From Arthrobacter frigidicola (lineage in GTDB: Bacteria > Actinomycetota > Actinomycetes > Actinomycetales > Micrococcaceae), in contig QZVU01000009.1 of assembly GCA_003602285.1 (NCBI GenBank), positions 62,001 through 126,000 on the forward strand: DNA of 64,000 nucleotides, given 5' to 3'. Both the position numbers and the translations under genes were made by a program. Under the pieces are notes generated by a model that saw only the letters and a list, made by a program, of their open reading frames with translations, made no database searches and was not told the DNA's origin. Below are positions 47,982-59,785 of the stretch, piece by piece; position 1 is the stretch's first letter; each line of letters opens with the position of its first letter.

Positions 47982-49076
47982 CTAGCGGCCGCGGGCCAGC
48001 GAGCGGGAGAGGTCCGCGGCCCCGATCAGGCCGGCCGACGGCCCCAGGGCGGCCGCCTCGATGGCGGCGGCGGGCCGGAAGCCCCGCCCGGTGAGGTTGC
48101 GGGCGAAGGCCCGGCGGGCCGGTTCGAGGAGGAGACCGCCGGCGTCGCTGAGTCCGCCGCCGATGACGAAGGTGCCCGGGTCCAGGGCCGCCGCGAGGTT
48201 GGCGAGTCCCAGCCCGAGCCACTGTCCCACCTCCTCGACCAGCTCCTGGCAGGCAGGATCCCCGTCGAGGGCAAGCCGGGTCACCAGTGCTCCGGTGATT
48301 GCCTGGACATCCCCGTCGACAGCCGCGAGGAGCGACTGCGCCACGGGCGAGTTTGCCGCCGCCAGTTCCCGTGCCTCCCGGCCCAGTGCATTGCCCGACG
48401 CGTACTGCTCCCAGCACCCCCGGTTGCCGCACTCGCAGCGGTGGCCGCCCGGCACGATGACCTGGTGCCCGAACTCCCCGGCCACCCCGTAGCGGCCGCG
48501 CTCCACCCGCCCGTCGAGGATCATCGCCCCGCCGATGCCGGTCCCCAGGGTCACGCACACCAGCCGGGGCTCACCGCGGCCGGCGCCGAACCGCCACTCC
48601 GCCCAGGCGGCCGCGTCGGCGTCGTTAACGACGGTCACCCGCCGCCGCAGCAGCTTCTCGAGGTTGCTGCGCAGCGGCTCGTTCCGCCACGCCAGATGGG
48701 GGCTGAAAAGCACCGTCCCGTTTGAGAGGTCCATCCAGCCGGCGGCGCCGATGCCGATGGAGCGGATCCGGTGTCCCCGGCCCAGTTCGGCCACGAGGTC
48801 GACGATGACGGCCTCGACCTCCCGGGCATCGCTGCCCGGGGTGGACCGGCGGGCCTGCGCGAGGAGGCGGCCGGCGCCGTCGACGACGCCCGCGGCGACC
48901 TTGGTCCCGCCGATGTCAATGCCGATGGCCAGTCCACGCCGGGCCGGGGGGAGCTTGGCGCGTCCGGCACGGCCGGGCAGCCCGGCCCGGCGGGCAGCCC
49001 GCGGCTGCCCTGCCGCCCAGGGCGGTGCGCCGCGGCGCCGCGGGTACGACGAAGCCGGCTCCGCTCCAGCTGCCAT
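47982..49076 (-). CDS. glk: ROK-family glucokinase
   Basis: 364 residues from the ATG with a strong GGAGGAGG site upstream. After an unconserved Arg/Pro/Ala-rich extension of about 48 residues the domain begins GLAIGIDIGGTKV. The active-site NDADAAAWAEW and GTGIGGAMILDG motifs and the zinc motif HRCECGNRGCWEQ mark it as an ATP-dependent ROK sugar kinase, most likely for glucose. It supplements the polyphosphate glucokinase at 7517. It is divergent from fadD. Confidence 0.9.
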   Translation of the reverse strand: MAAGAEPASSYPRRRGAPPWAAGQPRAARRAGLPGRAGRAKLPPARRGLAIGIDIGGTKVAAGVVDGAGRLLAQARRSTPGSDAREVEAVIVDLVAELGRGHRIRSIGIGAAGWMDLSNGTVLFSPHLAWRNEPLRSNLEKLLRRRVTVVNDADAAAWAEWRFGAGRGEPRLVCVTLGTGIGGAMILDGRVERGRYGVAGEFGHQVIVPGGHRCECGNRGCWEQYASGNALGREARELAAANSPVAQSLLAAVDGDVQAITGALVTRLALDGDPACQELVEEVGQWLGLGLANLAAALDPGTFVIGGGLSDAGGLLLEPARRAFARNLTGRGFRPAAAIEAAALGPSAGLIGAADLSRSLARGR

Positions 49077-49145
49077 CTCGTCCTCCTCCAGAATCCTGCG
49101 GCGGGAGCCGGTGCGCATTTTCCTCCACCGTTATCAATTCGTATA

Positions 49146-49159
49146 TTACTGGACAGTAA
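49146..49159. promoter_or_regulatory. Perfect 14-bp palindrome between glk and fadD
   Basis: TTACTGGACAGTAA: 6-bp arms with a GA/TC centre, in the 150-bp divergent region. A TATAGT -10 candidate for fadD (49177-49182) lies about 18 nt downstream, so a repressor bound here would cover the -35 area; it also overlaps TAATAT on the glk side. Size and symmetry fit a TetR- or GntR-type operator (inference). Confidence 0.5.
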
Positions 49160-49226
49160 CGAGGGCTGCGGCACCCTATAGTCTATGAAAATGCCTGTAG
49201 TCGTCGGCGATATCAAAGGAGCTATT

Positions 49227-51035
49227 GTGCGCGAAATCAGCGTTCCCGTCCTAGTGGACGTCCCCCGCAACAGCAACACTACCGACCTCGTGGTGCGGCA
49301 GGCGGAAAAGGCGTCAAACCCGGCCCTGTTCTCCGTCCAGGACGCAGCAGGCCAGTGGCGGGACATTCGCGCCACCGAGTTCCGTGAGCAGGTCGAGGCG
49401 GTCGCCAAGGGCCTGATCGCCTCAAACGTCAACCCGGGCGACCGGGTGGCGATCATGGCCCGCACCCGCTACGAGTGGGCCCTTGCCGACTTCGCCATCT
49501 GGTTTGCCGGCGCCGTCCCGGTTCCCGTCTACGAAACCTCCTCACCGGCGCAGGTCGCATGGATCCTCACCGACTCCGGGGCCGTGGCGGCCTTCGTCGA
49601 GTCGGCTCGGCACGAGAACGTCGTCCGTGAAGCCGCCGCAGGCGAGAGCGCATCCGCCCTGACCCACGTGTGGCAGTTCGACGGTAACGGACTCGAGACC
49701 CTCCGGACCGCGGGGACCCTGATCGAGGACTCGACCCTCGCGGACCGCCGGTCGCTGGCGAACCTCGACGACATCGCCACAATCATCTACACCTCCGGCA
49801 CCACAGGGCGCCCCAAGGGGTGCGAGCTCACCCACGCCAACTTCGTCGAGCTCTCCGAAAACGCGGCCGCGGCACTGTCCGAGGTCGCCCACGAGGGTGC
49901 GCGCACCATCATGTTCCTGCCGCTCGCGCATGTCTTCGCCCGGTTTATCTCGGTGCTGTGCGTCGCCGCTGGAGCGACGGTAGCCCACACCGCGGACGTC
50001 AAGAACCTGCTGCCGGACCTGCAGAGCTACTCGCCGAGCTTTATCCTGGCCGTTCCCCGGGTCTTCGAGAAGGTGTACAACAACTCGATGCTTAAGGCCG
50101 AGGACGGGGGCAAGGGCAAGATCTTCCACGCCGGCGCCGACGTCGCCATCGCCTGGTCGAAGGCCGACCAGGCCGGGAAGGTCCCGCTGGCCCTGCGCGC
50201 CAAGCATGCCCTGTTCGACCGCCTGCTCTACCGCAAGATCCGCGCCGCCATGGGCGGGAAGGTCGAGTACGCGGTCTCGGGCGGGGCGCCGCTGGGCGAC
50301 CGGCTGGGCCACTTCTTCCACGGCATCGGCCTGCTGGTCCTCGAGGGCTACGGGCTCACCGAGACCACGGCGCCGCTCACGGTGAACACCCCGCGCAAGG
50401 TCAAGATCGGCACGGTCGGCGCCCCGCTGCCGGGCAACGCCGTCAAGATCGCCGACGACGGCGAGATCCTCGCGAAGGGCGTCGCGGTGCTGCGGGGCTA
50501 CTTCAACCGGCCGGACCTCACGGAAGAAAACTTTGTCGACGGCTGGTTCCGCACCGGTGACATCGGCGAGCTCGACGCCGACGGGTACCTCCGCATCACG
50601 GGCCGCAAGAAGGAAATCATCGTCACGGCCGGCGGCAAGAACGTGGTGCCCGCGATGCTTGAGGACACCATCCGCGCCAATGCCATCGTGTCGCAGTGCG
50701 TGGTGGTCGGCGACCAGCGCCCGTTCATCTCGGCCCTGATCACCCTCGACGAGGAGGCCCTGCCGGGCTGGCTCGAGCGCCACCAGCTGCCGGCCGGCAC
50801 CACCATGGAGGAGGCCGTCAGCCACCCGGCGGTGCTGGCCGAGATCCAGACCATTGTCGACGAGGCGAACAAGACGGTCTCCCAGGCCGAGGCGATCAAG
50901 GTGTTCCGGATCGTCCCCTCCGACTTCACGGAGACCAGCGGCCACCTCACGCCGTCCCTGAAAATCAAGCGCGCCCAGGTCCTCACCGATTACTCCGACA
51001 TCGTCGAGGGGATCTACGCCACCCCCCGCGTGTAG
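49227..51035 (+). CDS. Long-chain fatty acid-CoA ligase, FadD15-like
   Basis: 602 residues from the GTG that follows AAAGGAG by 5 nt; an upstream ATG at 49185 lies at the expected transcription start and is disfavoured. The adenylate-forming motifs are complete: YTSGTTGRPKG, GYGLTETTAP, WFRTGDIGELD and the GRKKEIIVTAGGKNVVP region, plus a C-terminal LKIKRAQVLTDYSDIVEGIY. It activates long-chain fatty acids to acyl-CoA for lipid assembly or degradation. The pknL-aroG-plsC-fadD15 order parallels mycobacteria. Confidence 0.92.
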   Translation: MREISVPVLVDVPRNSNTTDLVVRQAEKASNPALFSVQDAAGQWRDIRATEFREQVEAVAKGLIASNVNPGDRVAIMARTRYEWALADFAIWFAGAVPVPVYETSSPAQVAWILTDSGAVAAFVESARHENVVREAAAGESASALTHVWQFDGNGLETLRTAGTLIEDSTLADRRSLANLDDIATIIYTSGTTGRPKGCELTHANFVELSENAAAALSEVAHEGARTIMFLPLAHVFARFISVLCVAAGATVAHTADVKNLLPDLQSYSPSFILAVPRVFEKVYNNSMLKAEDGGKGKIFHAGADVAIAWSKADQAGKVPLALRAKHALFDRLLYRKIRAAMGGKVEYAVSGGAPLGDRLGHFFHGIGLLVLEGYGLTETTAPLTVNTPRKVKIGTVGAPLPGNAVKIADDGEILAKGVAVLRGYFNRPDLTEENFVDGWFRTGDIGELDADGYLRITGRKKEIIVTAGGKNVVPAMLEDTIRANAIVSQCVVVGDQRPFISALITLDEEALPGWLERHQLPAGTTMEEAVSHPAVLAEIQTIVDEANKTVSQAEAIKVFRIVPSDFTETSGHLTPSLKIKRAQVLTDYSDIVEGIYATPRV

Positions 51036-51052
51036 GGAGCCCGGCACGTCGA

Positions 51053-51132
51053 AAACGACCGGCGCACCTCAAAATGACGAACGCACCCGAAATATCGGGT
51101 GCGTTCGTCGTTTTCGGGTGCGTGCGTCGTTA
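51053..51132. repeat. Head-to-head array of four 19-bp units, doubling as bidirectional terminator
   Basis: From a 4-bp centre (AATA, 51091-51094) two units read outward on each strand with an exact 19-bp period. On the plus side they are TCGGGTGCGTTCGTCGTTT (51095-51113) and a 17/19 copy (51114-51132). On the minus side an inner copy spans 51090-51072 and a weaker 14/19 copy spans 51071-51053. The inner pair forms a 15-bp perfect hairpin (51076-51109) flanked by AAAA and TTTT, between the convergent fadD and MinD-like genes. Confidence 0.85.
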
Positions 51133-51154
51133 TTCGGCGCGGCGGCGGCAGGCG

Positions 51155-52801
51155 TCAGTCGTGCAGTTCGTCGACGACGAGCGCGGCCAGCTCGATCACC
51201 GCGTTGCGCGTGGCCGGCTGCAGCTTCGCCAGGTCGATGCGTGAGCCCTCGGCCAGGTGCCGGTCGTATGGGATGCGCACCACCGTGCCGACCCGGGAGA
51301 GGAAGTGCTCCTCGATCTCCCCGACCTTGACCTGGGTGCCGTTGCCCGAGGACAGGTTGATGACAACGATGGCCTTGGCCACCAGGTCCTGCCGGCCGTG
51401 GGCCTCGAGCCAGGACAGGGTCTCCGAGGCAAGCCTCGCCTCGTCGACGCTTCCGCCGGAGACGAGCACCACGGTGTCCGCCTTCTCAAGGGTTCCCTTC
51501 ATCACCGAGTGCACCATGCCCGTGCCGGAATCGGTGAGCACGATGGAGTAGTACCGGCTGAGGATGTCGGTGACGGCACGGTAGTCGGCATCGTCGAAGG
51601 CCTGCGCCACCGCGGGGTCGGTGTCCGAGGCCAGGACGTGCAGCCGGGAACCGTCGCGGGTGACGTAGTGGGCCAGCTGAGCGAAGGAGTCGACCATGAA
51701 CCGGTTCTGCACCAGCTGGCGGGCGGTGAAATCGGCGCGTCCCGGGGACCGGTCGGACAGCGTTCCCCGGTCGGGGTTGGCGTCCATCGCGATGATGCGG
51801 TCCTCGCGCATGTCGGCGAGCGCCATGCCGAGGAGCGTGGTGACGGTGGTCTTGCCCACGCCGCCCTTCCGGGAGAGGACCGGCACATACCGGGTGTGCC
51901 CGCCAAGGCGGACGGCGATCCGATGTTCGGTCGCCCTGCGGATCCGCACCGCGTCGGAGTCGCCAAGGTTCACATAGCCCAGCGTCGCGGAGTAGAGCCA
52001 GCGCCGCCAGCCGCCGGAGGGCGGCCGTTCGGTCCCGGTCAGCAGGCGGTCGGCGGTCAGCGCGGACGCCGGTTCCGGCCCGGTTTCGCGCACCCGGCGG
52101 GCGCTGGGCGGCTCCTCGGCTGCGGAATCTCCGGTCCCGGGAACGGTACCGCCAGCCGGCTCCTCCGCGGAGGGCTCTGCGGATCCGCTCGGGCGCCACC
52201 CGGTGGGCTCGGTGCTTCCAGCCGGATCCCCCGCGGCAGGCGCGGCGGATCCGCTCGGGCGCCACCCGGTGGGCCCGGCGGGCACCGGGATGGAGAGGAG
52301 GTTCGGTGCGGAGGTGGCTCCGATCTCCGGGATGAGCGTGGGCGGCAGCGGTGCCTGGATGACCGGGACCGGGCCGACCTGCACCCCGCCGTTCCATAGG
52401 CCTGCGGCCGAGGGCTGCGGCGGCGCGGCCGGGGCAGCGCCCGGGGAGGGCGCTCCGACGGCGGCGGGGTTCTGGCTCGAGGCAGGTGCCTCGTCAGCAG
52501 GGGCCTCGTCAGTGGAGGGCACGTCGGTGGACGGCACAGCGCCGACGGCGGGTTCCCCGCCGGAGGTGGCGTCCGCGCCTGCCGAAGACTCCGCAGCGGG
52601 AGTCCTCACCGTGTCCGAGGCCTTCGCCGCATCCGAGGCTTTCGCCATATTCGAAGTCCTGCCGGTCGGGGCCGGACCGGTGGCCCCCCGGACAGCCGTC
52701 CCGGATCCCGTCGCCTCCCCTGCGCCCTGCCCCGGCTCGGCGGCGGCTTCCGGTTGTGCCGGGTCGGGTTGTGTGGGACTTGAGGGGGATTTCGAGACCA
52801 T
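51155..52801 (-). CDS. MinD/ParA-like ATPase with long Pro/Ala-rich N-terminus
   Basis: 548 residues. The first 265 or so are low-complexity Ala/Pro/Ser/Thr/Glu, with a repeated PTGWRPSGSA unit (from a 30-bp identical DNA repeat at 52179-52208 and 52245-52274). The C-terminal ATPase domain has a deviant Walker A, RKGGVGKTT (311-319), MDANPDRGTLSD and DSGTGM. This layout matches the EspI/MinD-like proteins associated with type VII secretion, but no esx, ecc or WXG100 gene is nearby. Cell-positioning or secretion-related roles are both possible; function is unproven. Confidence 0.85.
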   Translation of the reverse strand: MVSKSPSSPTQPDPAQPEAAAEPGQGAGEATGSGTAVRGATGPAPTGRTSNMAKASDAAKASDTVRTPAAESSAGADATSGGEPAVGAVPSTDVPSTDEAPADEAPASSQNPAAVGAPSPGAAPAAPPQPSAAGLWNGGVQVGPVPVIQAPLPPTLIPEIGATSAPNLLSIPVPAGPTGWRPSGSAAPAAGDPAGSTEPTGWRPSGSAEPSAEEPAGGTVPGTGDSAAEEPPSARRVRETGPEPASALTADRLLTGTERPPSGGWRRWLYSATLGYVNLGDSDAVRIRRATEHRIAVRLGGHTRYVPVLSRKGGVGKTTVTTLLGMALADMREDRIIAMDANPDRGTLSDRSPGRADFTARQLVQNRFMVDSFAQLAHYVTRDGSRLHVLASDTDPAVAQAFDDADYRAVTDILSRYYSIVLTDSGTGMVHSVMKGTLEKADTVVLVSGGSVDEARLASETLSWLEAHGRQDLVAKAIVVINLSSGNGTQVKVGEIEEHFLSRVGTVVRIPYDRHLAEGSRIDLAKLQPATRNAVIELAALVVDELHD

Positions 52802-52866
52802 GGTTCCTCACGGGGTTGGGTACGCGCCGGACGGCGCAGGGCATCAACGATGAACTCTAGCGCAGC

Positions 52867-52905
52867 GCCTCCGGACCGGGATGGAGTCCATCCCGGTCCG
52901 GAGGC
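52867..52905 (-). terminator. Strong hairpin after pyruvate carboxylase
   Basis: Perfect 18-bp arms (GCCTCCGGACCGGGATGG and complement) with a 3-nt loop, 7 nt after the pyc stop. No U-run follows, but stem strength makes termination likely. Confidence 0.8.
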
Positions 52906-52912
52906 TGAAGGC

Positions 52913-56320
<3,408 letters not shown>

Positions 56321-56472
56321 GCCGCTCCTGCTTATTTACGGTGAATATGCTGGGGAATGTGCCGATAATTCGGTGGTACGCCGTGCGGCGAAGGATTGCG
56401 AGGTTTCAGCACGAGCCTACAGTCGGTTGACCACGCCCGCTCAAATTACGTCCGAATACTGGCCGTGGGACG

Positions 56473-56492
56473 CCGTGCGGCATGCCGCACGG
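56473..56492. promoter_or_regulatory. Perfect 20-bp palindrome upstream of the ParA-like gene
   Basis: CCGTGCGGCATGCCGCACGG lies 21 bp before a TACAAT -10 candidate (56513-56518) for the plus-strand ParA gene. A 12-bp direct copy of its left half (ACGCCGTGCGGC) also occurs at 56378-56389, 92 bp upstream, nearer the pyc start. It looks like an operator or regulatory dyad; hairpin function is also possible. Confidence 0.5.
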
Positions 56493-56586
56493 AATTACCT
56501 CCCGCGGGACCATACAATAGGGAAGCGCATCAGTGCCGCCGTGCCCGCAGCCGGAATTCCCGCGATTTAAGGTAGAGGTCCAACCA

Positions 56587-57420
56587 GTGCAAGTAGTGAG
56601 TATCAGCAGCCTCAAAGGCGGCGTGGGGAAAACCTCCGTGACCCTGGGGCTGGCATCGGCGGCACTCGCAGCTGGCATCCCGACCCTCGTGGTCGACCTT
56701 GACCCGCATGCCGATGCGACGACGGGCCTCGGCGTCCGCGCCGGCGGGCAGCTGGACATCGGCCGGCTTCTGAAGAACGCCCGCCGCGCCGACCTCGCGG
56801 ACAACACCGTACCCAGTGGCTGGGTCGAGACGGCAATCGAGCAGAACCTCGCCGGATCCGGCGCGAAGCCGGTCCTCGACGTCGCCATGGGCTCGGCCTT
56901 CTCGGGCATCTACGACCGCCCGGACCTTGGGCGCCGCGACCTGCGCCGCCTCTCGACGCTGCTCTCCCGGGTGACCGGCTATGGCCTGGTCCTCATCGAC
57001 TGCCCGCCCTCACTCAACGGACTCACCCGGATGGCCTGGACGGCGAGCAACAGGGTGCTGCTGGTGGCCGAGCCGGGACTGTTCTCGGTGGCCGGCACCG
57101 AACGCACGATGCGCGCGATCGAACTGTTCAAGGCTGAATACGCACCGGGCCTTCAGACCGCCGGGATCGTGGCGAACCGGGTGCGTTCCTCCTCGAACGA
57201 GCACACCTTCCGTCTGGCGGAAATGAAGCAGATGTTCAATGAACTGCTGCTCAGCCCCACGATTGCAGAACAGGCCAACTGGCAGCAGATCCAGGGCGCC
57301 GCGCACGCGGTCCATCACTGGCCCGGCGAATCGGCCCGACAGGCATCGGAATACTTCGACGAACTGCTGCGCTCCCTGGTGGGCGCCGGCCGCCTGCGCA
57401 GCCGCGTCGCCCGCCGCTGA
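56587..57420 (+). CDS. ParA-family chromosome/plasmid-partition-type ATPase, no ParB
   Basis: 277 residues from the GTG at 56587 (VQVVSISSLKGGVGKTS), chosen because the family begins directly before the deviant Walker A (Lys10, Lys15). The DLDPHADAT switch and LIDCPPSLNGLT motifs are present. No parB or parS-like site follows, so it is an orphan ParA (compare PldP-like proteins of corynebacteria). It is distinct from the MinD-like protein 4 kb away: no N-terminal extension. Role in division-site or cargo positioning is inferred only. Confidence 0.88.
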   Translation: MQVVSISSLKGGVGKTSVTLGLASAALAAGIPTLVVDLDPHADATTGLGVRAGGQLDIGRLLKNARRADLADNTVPSGWVETAIEQNLAGSGAKPVLDVAMGSAFSGIYDRPDLGRRDLRRLSTLLSRVTGYGLVLIDCPPSLNGLTRMAWTASNRVLLVAEPGLFSVAGTERTMRAIELFKAEYAPGLQTAGIVANRVRSSSNEHTFRLAEMKQMFNELLLSPTIAEQANWQQIQGAAHAVHHWPGESARQASEYFDELLRSLVGAGRLRSRVARR

Positions 57421-57750
57421 CCAGCACCGAACGGGCCGCGGGGTCCGTGGGACGGCACGTCCCAGCCGCCGCAACGACTGCGGCAGGCACTGGGCTGAGT
57501 CAAACACTGGGCTGACGCCTGCGGATGACCGCGCCCGGCGATGCGCCGGCCATTGTGCGGAGCAACTCTCCGCGTGACGGCCGAGCCCGCCGTACTCCAC
57601 TGAACCGTGCGATGCCTGCTCCCCGATGCGGGCCGGTTGGGGAAGAAGCTGCTGCCGGTGCGGGCCCACCGATGCGCGGGCCTAACTCATCAAAGGATGC
57701 AATCCGGCGAAGGCCGGGAAATGCGGGCAGCCCGAGGAGGGCCGGCGCCC
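57421..57750. other. 330-bp gene-free region between convergent genes
   Basis: Contains a weak 7-bp hairpin (57448-57464, TGGGACG/CGTCCCA) that may end the ParA transcript. The rest shows short, compositionally random frames only; I see no credible gene or RNA. Confidence 0.7.
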
Positions 57751-58344
57751 CTAGCCGATGCGGCGGGCCGTGCGGCGCTTGCTGAGCTCGTCGTCAGGGA
57801 AATCCTGGTCGGCCGCGTGTTCGCTCGGGAGCGCGGCGAGGCTTCCTTCGACCTCACGCCATACCCGGCCGACGGCGATGCCGAAGACGCCCTGTCCGCC
57901 CTGCACCAGGTCGATGACCTCGTCGGCGGAGGTGCACTCGTAGACGCTGGCACCGTCGCTCATGAGGGTGATCTGGGCGAGGTCCTCAACGCCGCGTTCG
58001 CGCAGGTGTTCGACGGCGGTGCGGATCTGCTGGAGTGAAACGCCGGTGTCGAGGAGCCGCTTGACGACCTTGAGGACGAGAATGTCGCGGAAACCGTAGA
58101 GCCGCTGCGTGCCGGATCCCGACGCTCCGCGGACGGCCGGTTCGACGAGCCCGGTGCGGGCCCAGTAGTCGAGCTGGCGGTAGGTGATGCCTGCGGCCTT
58201 GCACGCGGTGGGGCCGCGGTATCCGGCGTCTTCGTCGAGCACGGGGAGATCTTCGGTGAATAGGAGGCCCTGGGCGCTCGAGGGTATGCCAGTGCCCGCC
58301 GCTGCCGGGCTTTTCAGCTTACCGGCGTCACCCTTCGGACTCAC
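57751..58344 (-). CDS. MerR-family regulator, Rv1830-like
   Basis: 197 residues from the GTG at 58344, which follows GAGGAGG. The DNA-binding domain is GYRGPTACKAAGITYRQLDYWARTGLVEP, then GTQRLYGFRDILVLKVVKRLLDTGVSLQQIRTAVEHLRERGVEDL as the winged and dimerisation part. The C-terminal domain lacks metal-binding cysteines, so it does not look like a metal sensor. Gene order with the nuclease and the FtsR-like gene is conserved in actinobacteria. Confidence 0.9.
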   Translation of the reverse strand: MSPKGDAGKLKSPAAAGTGIPSSAQGLLFTEDLPVLDEDAGYRGPTACKAAGITYRQLDYWARTGLVEPAVRGASGSGTQRLYGFRDILVLKVVKRLLDTGVSLQQIRTAVEHLRERGVEDLAQITLMSDGASVYECTSADEVIDLVQGGQGVFGIAVGRVWREVEGSLAALPSEHAADQDFPDDELSKRRTARRIG

Positions 58345-58451
58345 GCGTGCCTCCTCATTGGGTTCCCGGGGAAGTAGCCTCTGGAGGCCGGATCTCAGGG
58401 CTCTGTTACAGTGTGCCCCGAGTTCCTCTCCGTTGCAATGGGAACCGTATG

Positions 58452-58487
58452 CTTTGACGTTAGATCCCCCCGGACACAAGGTCAAAG
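58452..58487 (-). promoter_or_regulatory. Candidate promoter with CTTTGAC/GTCAAAG dyad for the MerR gene
   Basis: On the minus strand TTGACC (58486-58481) and TAACGT with a 17-bp spacer form a plausible -35/-10 pair. CTTTGAC (58452-58458) and GTCAAAG (58481-58487) are inverted around them. It may be the autoregulatory site of the MerR gene; the leader to the GTG is about 108 nt. Confidence 0.4.
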
Positions 58488-58519
58488 ATGCTGGCCTCGA
58501 AGATTTGCGTGTCGGGCGG

Positions 58520-59020
58520 TCAGGGCTCGAAATCTTCGGGCTCGACGTCGGCGAGGAATTCGCGGAACTGCTTGAGTTCCTTCTCGGCCGTTTCCTGGTC
58601 GCCGGCTTCCTCGTCGTCGGCCTCGGGGTCGGCGATCTCGACACCGGCGGCGTCGAGGACCTGCTCCGCGCAGTAGATGCTGCAGGGGACGCGCAGGGCC
58701 ACGGCCAGGGCGTCGGAGGCGCGGGAGCTGACCCGCGTACCGTCGTCGAGGACGAGTTCCGCGTGGAAGACGGTGTCCTGCACAGCGACGATGCGGACCT
58801 CGGTGATGGCGCGTCCCGCGGCGGCGACAACGCTGACGAGAAGGTCGTGGGTCATCGGGCGGGGCGGGACGATGCCCTGCTGGACGAACGCAATGGCACT
58901 GGCCTCCGGTGCCCCGATCCAGATGGGGATGTGCCGCTCCCCCACCAGTTCCTTCAGCAGCACAAGGGGCTGGTTGGAGGGCAGCTCAATTCGAACTCCG
59001 ACAACTTCGACTTCGATCAT
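58520..59020 (-). CDS. Bifunctional nuclease (BFN/DUF151) family protein
   Basis: 166 residues of the Rv1829-like family. Recognisable parts are the MIEVEVVGVRIELPSNQPLVLLKE start, IWIGAPEASAIAFVQQG, RPMTHDLLVSVV and SRASDALAVALRVPCSIYC. Plant relatives have DNase/RNase activity; the bacterial role is not settled. The C-terminal 30 residues are acidic (ADPEADDEEAGD-like). It lies 7 nt after the FtsR-like gene and is probably in one operon with the flanking MerR genes. Confidence 0.9.
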   Translation of the reverse strand: MIEVEVVGVRIELPSNQPLVLLKELVGERHIPIWIGAPEASAIAFVQQGIVPPRPMTHDLLVSVVAAAGRAITEVRIVAVQDTVFHAELVLDDGTRVSSRASDALAVALRVPCSIYCAEQVLDAAGVEIADPEADDEEAGDQETAEKELKQFREFLADVEPEDFEP

Positions 59021-59027
59021 GGCCGGC

Positions 59028-59777
59028 CTAACTGTCCATTCTGGCTATCTGAGAGTAAACCAGGGCGCTGTGAAGGTTAAGGCACAATTCACTGATCTCG
59101 CGGGCGGTCTCGGCTGCCCGGGCCTTCGAGGCCACGTCGCGCCGCGAGGCCACCGGGGCGACGACGCGTTCGACCAGTCCGAGCTCGCGGTCGGCCGCGG
59201 CCCGGAAGGGGCGCAGGTGGCGGGGTTCGATGCCGTGGCTCTCAAGCTGGACGCAGGCCTGCGTGACCTTCAGGGCATGCTCATCGAACCGGCCCTCCAC
59301 CGGGGCGATCAGGCCGAAGCTGATCAGGTCGTCGACCAGGCGGCGGGGGGCCTTGGCCTCGGCCGCGAGGGTCTCCGCGGTGAGCCTGCGGGCGTGGGAG
59401 CTGAGCTCGCGGGCCAGCTGGTCCGAGACCATCCGCGGGGACAGACTCATCCCCCCGGGCAGCGACTCGGGCCGTTCACCGCGGTCGATGGCGTCAACGT
59501 AGTCCTTGATCACCTTCAGCGGCAGGTACTGATCGCGCTGAAGGGCTAGGACGAACCGCAGGCGCTCGACGTCGGTCGGGGCGTACTTGCGGTACCCCGC
59601 ACGGGTGCGCTGAGGGCTGATCAGTCCCTTTTCCTCAAGGAACCGGATCTTGGACGCCGTGACCTGCGGAAACTCCGCCGCCAGCTCCCGCAGCACTTCC
59701 CCGATATTGAGGACTCCGGGGCTGGGGTGGGCCGGGGCGATGCCGACGCTGCGCCGGCTGGGCTGGGGTGTCGGCAT
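59028..59777 (-). CDS. ftsR: MerR-family regulator, FtsR/Rv1828-like
   Basis: 249 residues. After a short N-terminus comes SPGVLNIGEVLRELAAEFPQVTASKIRFLEEKGLISPQRTRAGYRKY, the MerR helix-turn-helix and wing, then a long effector/dimerisation domain. In Corynebacterium glutamicum the homologue FtsR binds the ftsZ promoter. That makes the dyad at ftsZ in this window a natural target. It lies 8 nt after the FHA gene stop and precedes the nuclease gene by 7 nt. Confidence 0.88.
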   Translation of the reverse strand: MPTPQPSRRSVGIAPAHPSPGVLNIGEVLRELAAEFPQVTASKIRFLEEKGLISPQRTRAGYRKYAPTDVERLRFVLALQRDQYLPLKVIKDYVDAIDRGERPESLPGGMSLSPRMVSDQLARELSSHARRLTAETLAAEAKAPRRLVDDLISFGLIAPVEGRFDEHALKVTQACVQLESHGIEPRHLRPFRAAADRELGLVERVVAPVASRRDVASKARAAETAREISELCLNLHSALVYSQIARMDS

Positions 59778-59785
59778 GAAGTGGA

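Noticed and set aside
57525-57785. Small plus-strand frame after the ParA-like gene
   Set aside because: Composition is random Arg/Pro/Gly, there is no ribosome site, and its end overlaps the MerR gene on the other strand.
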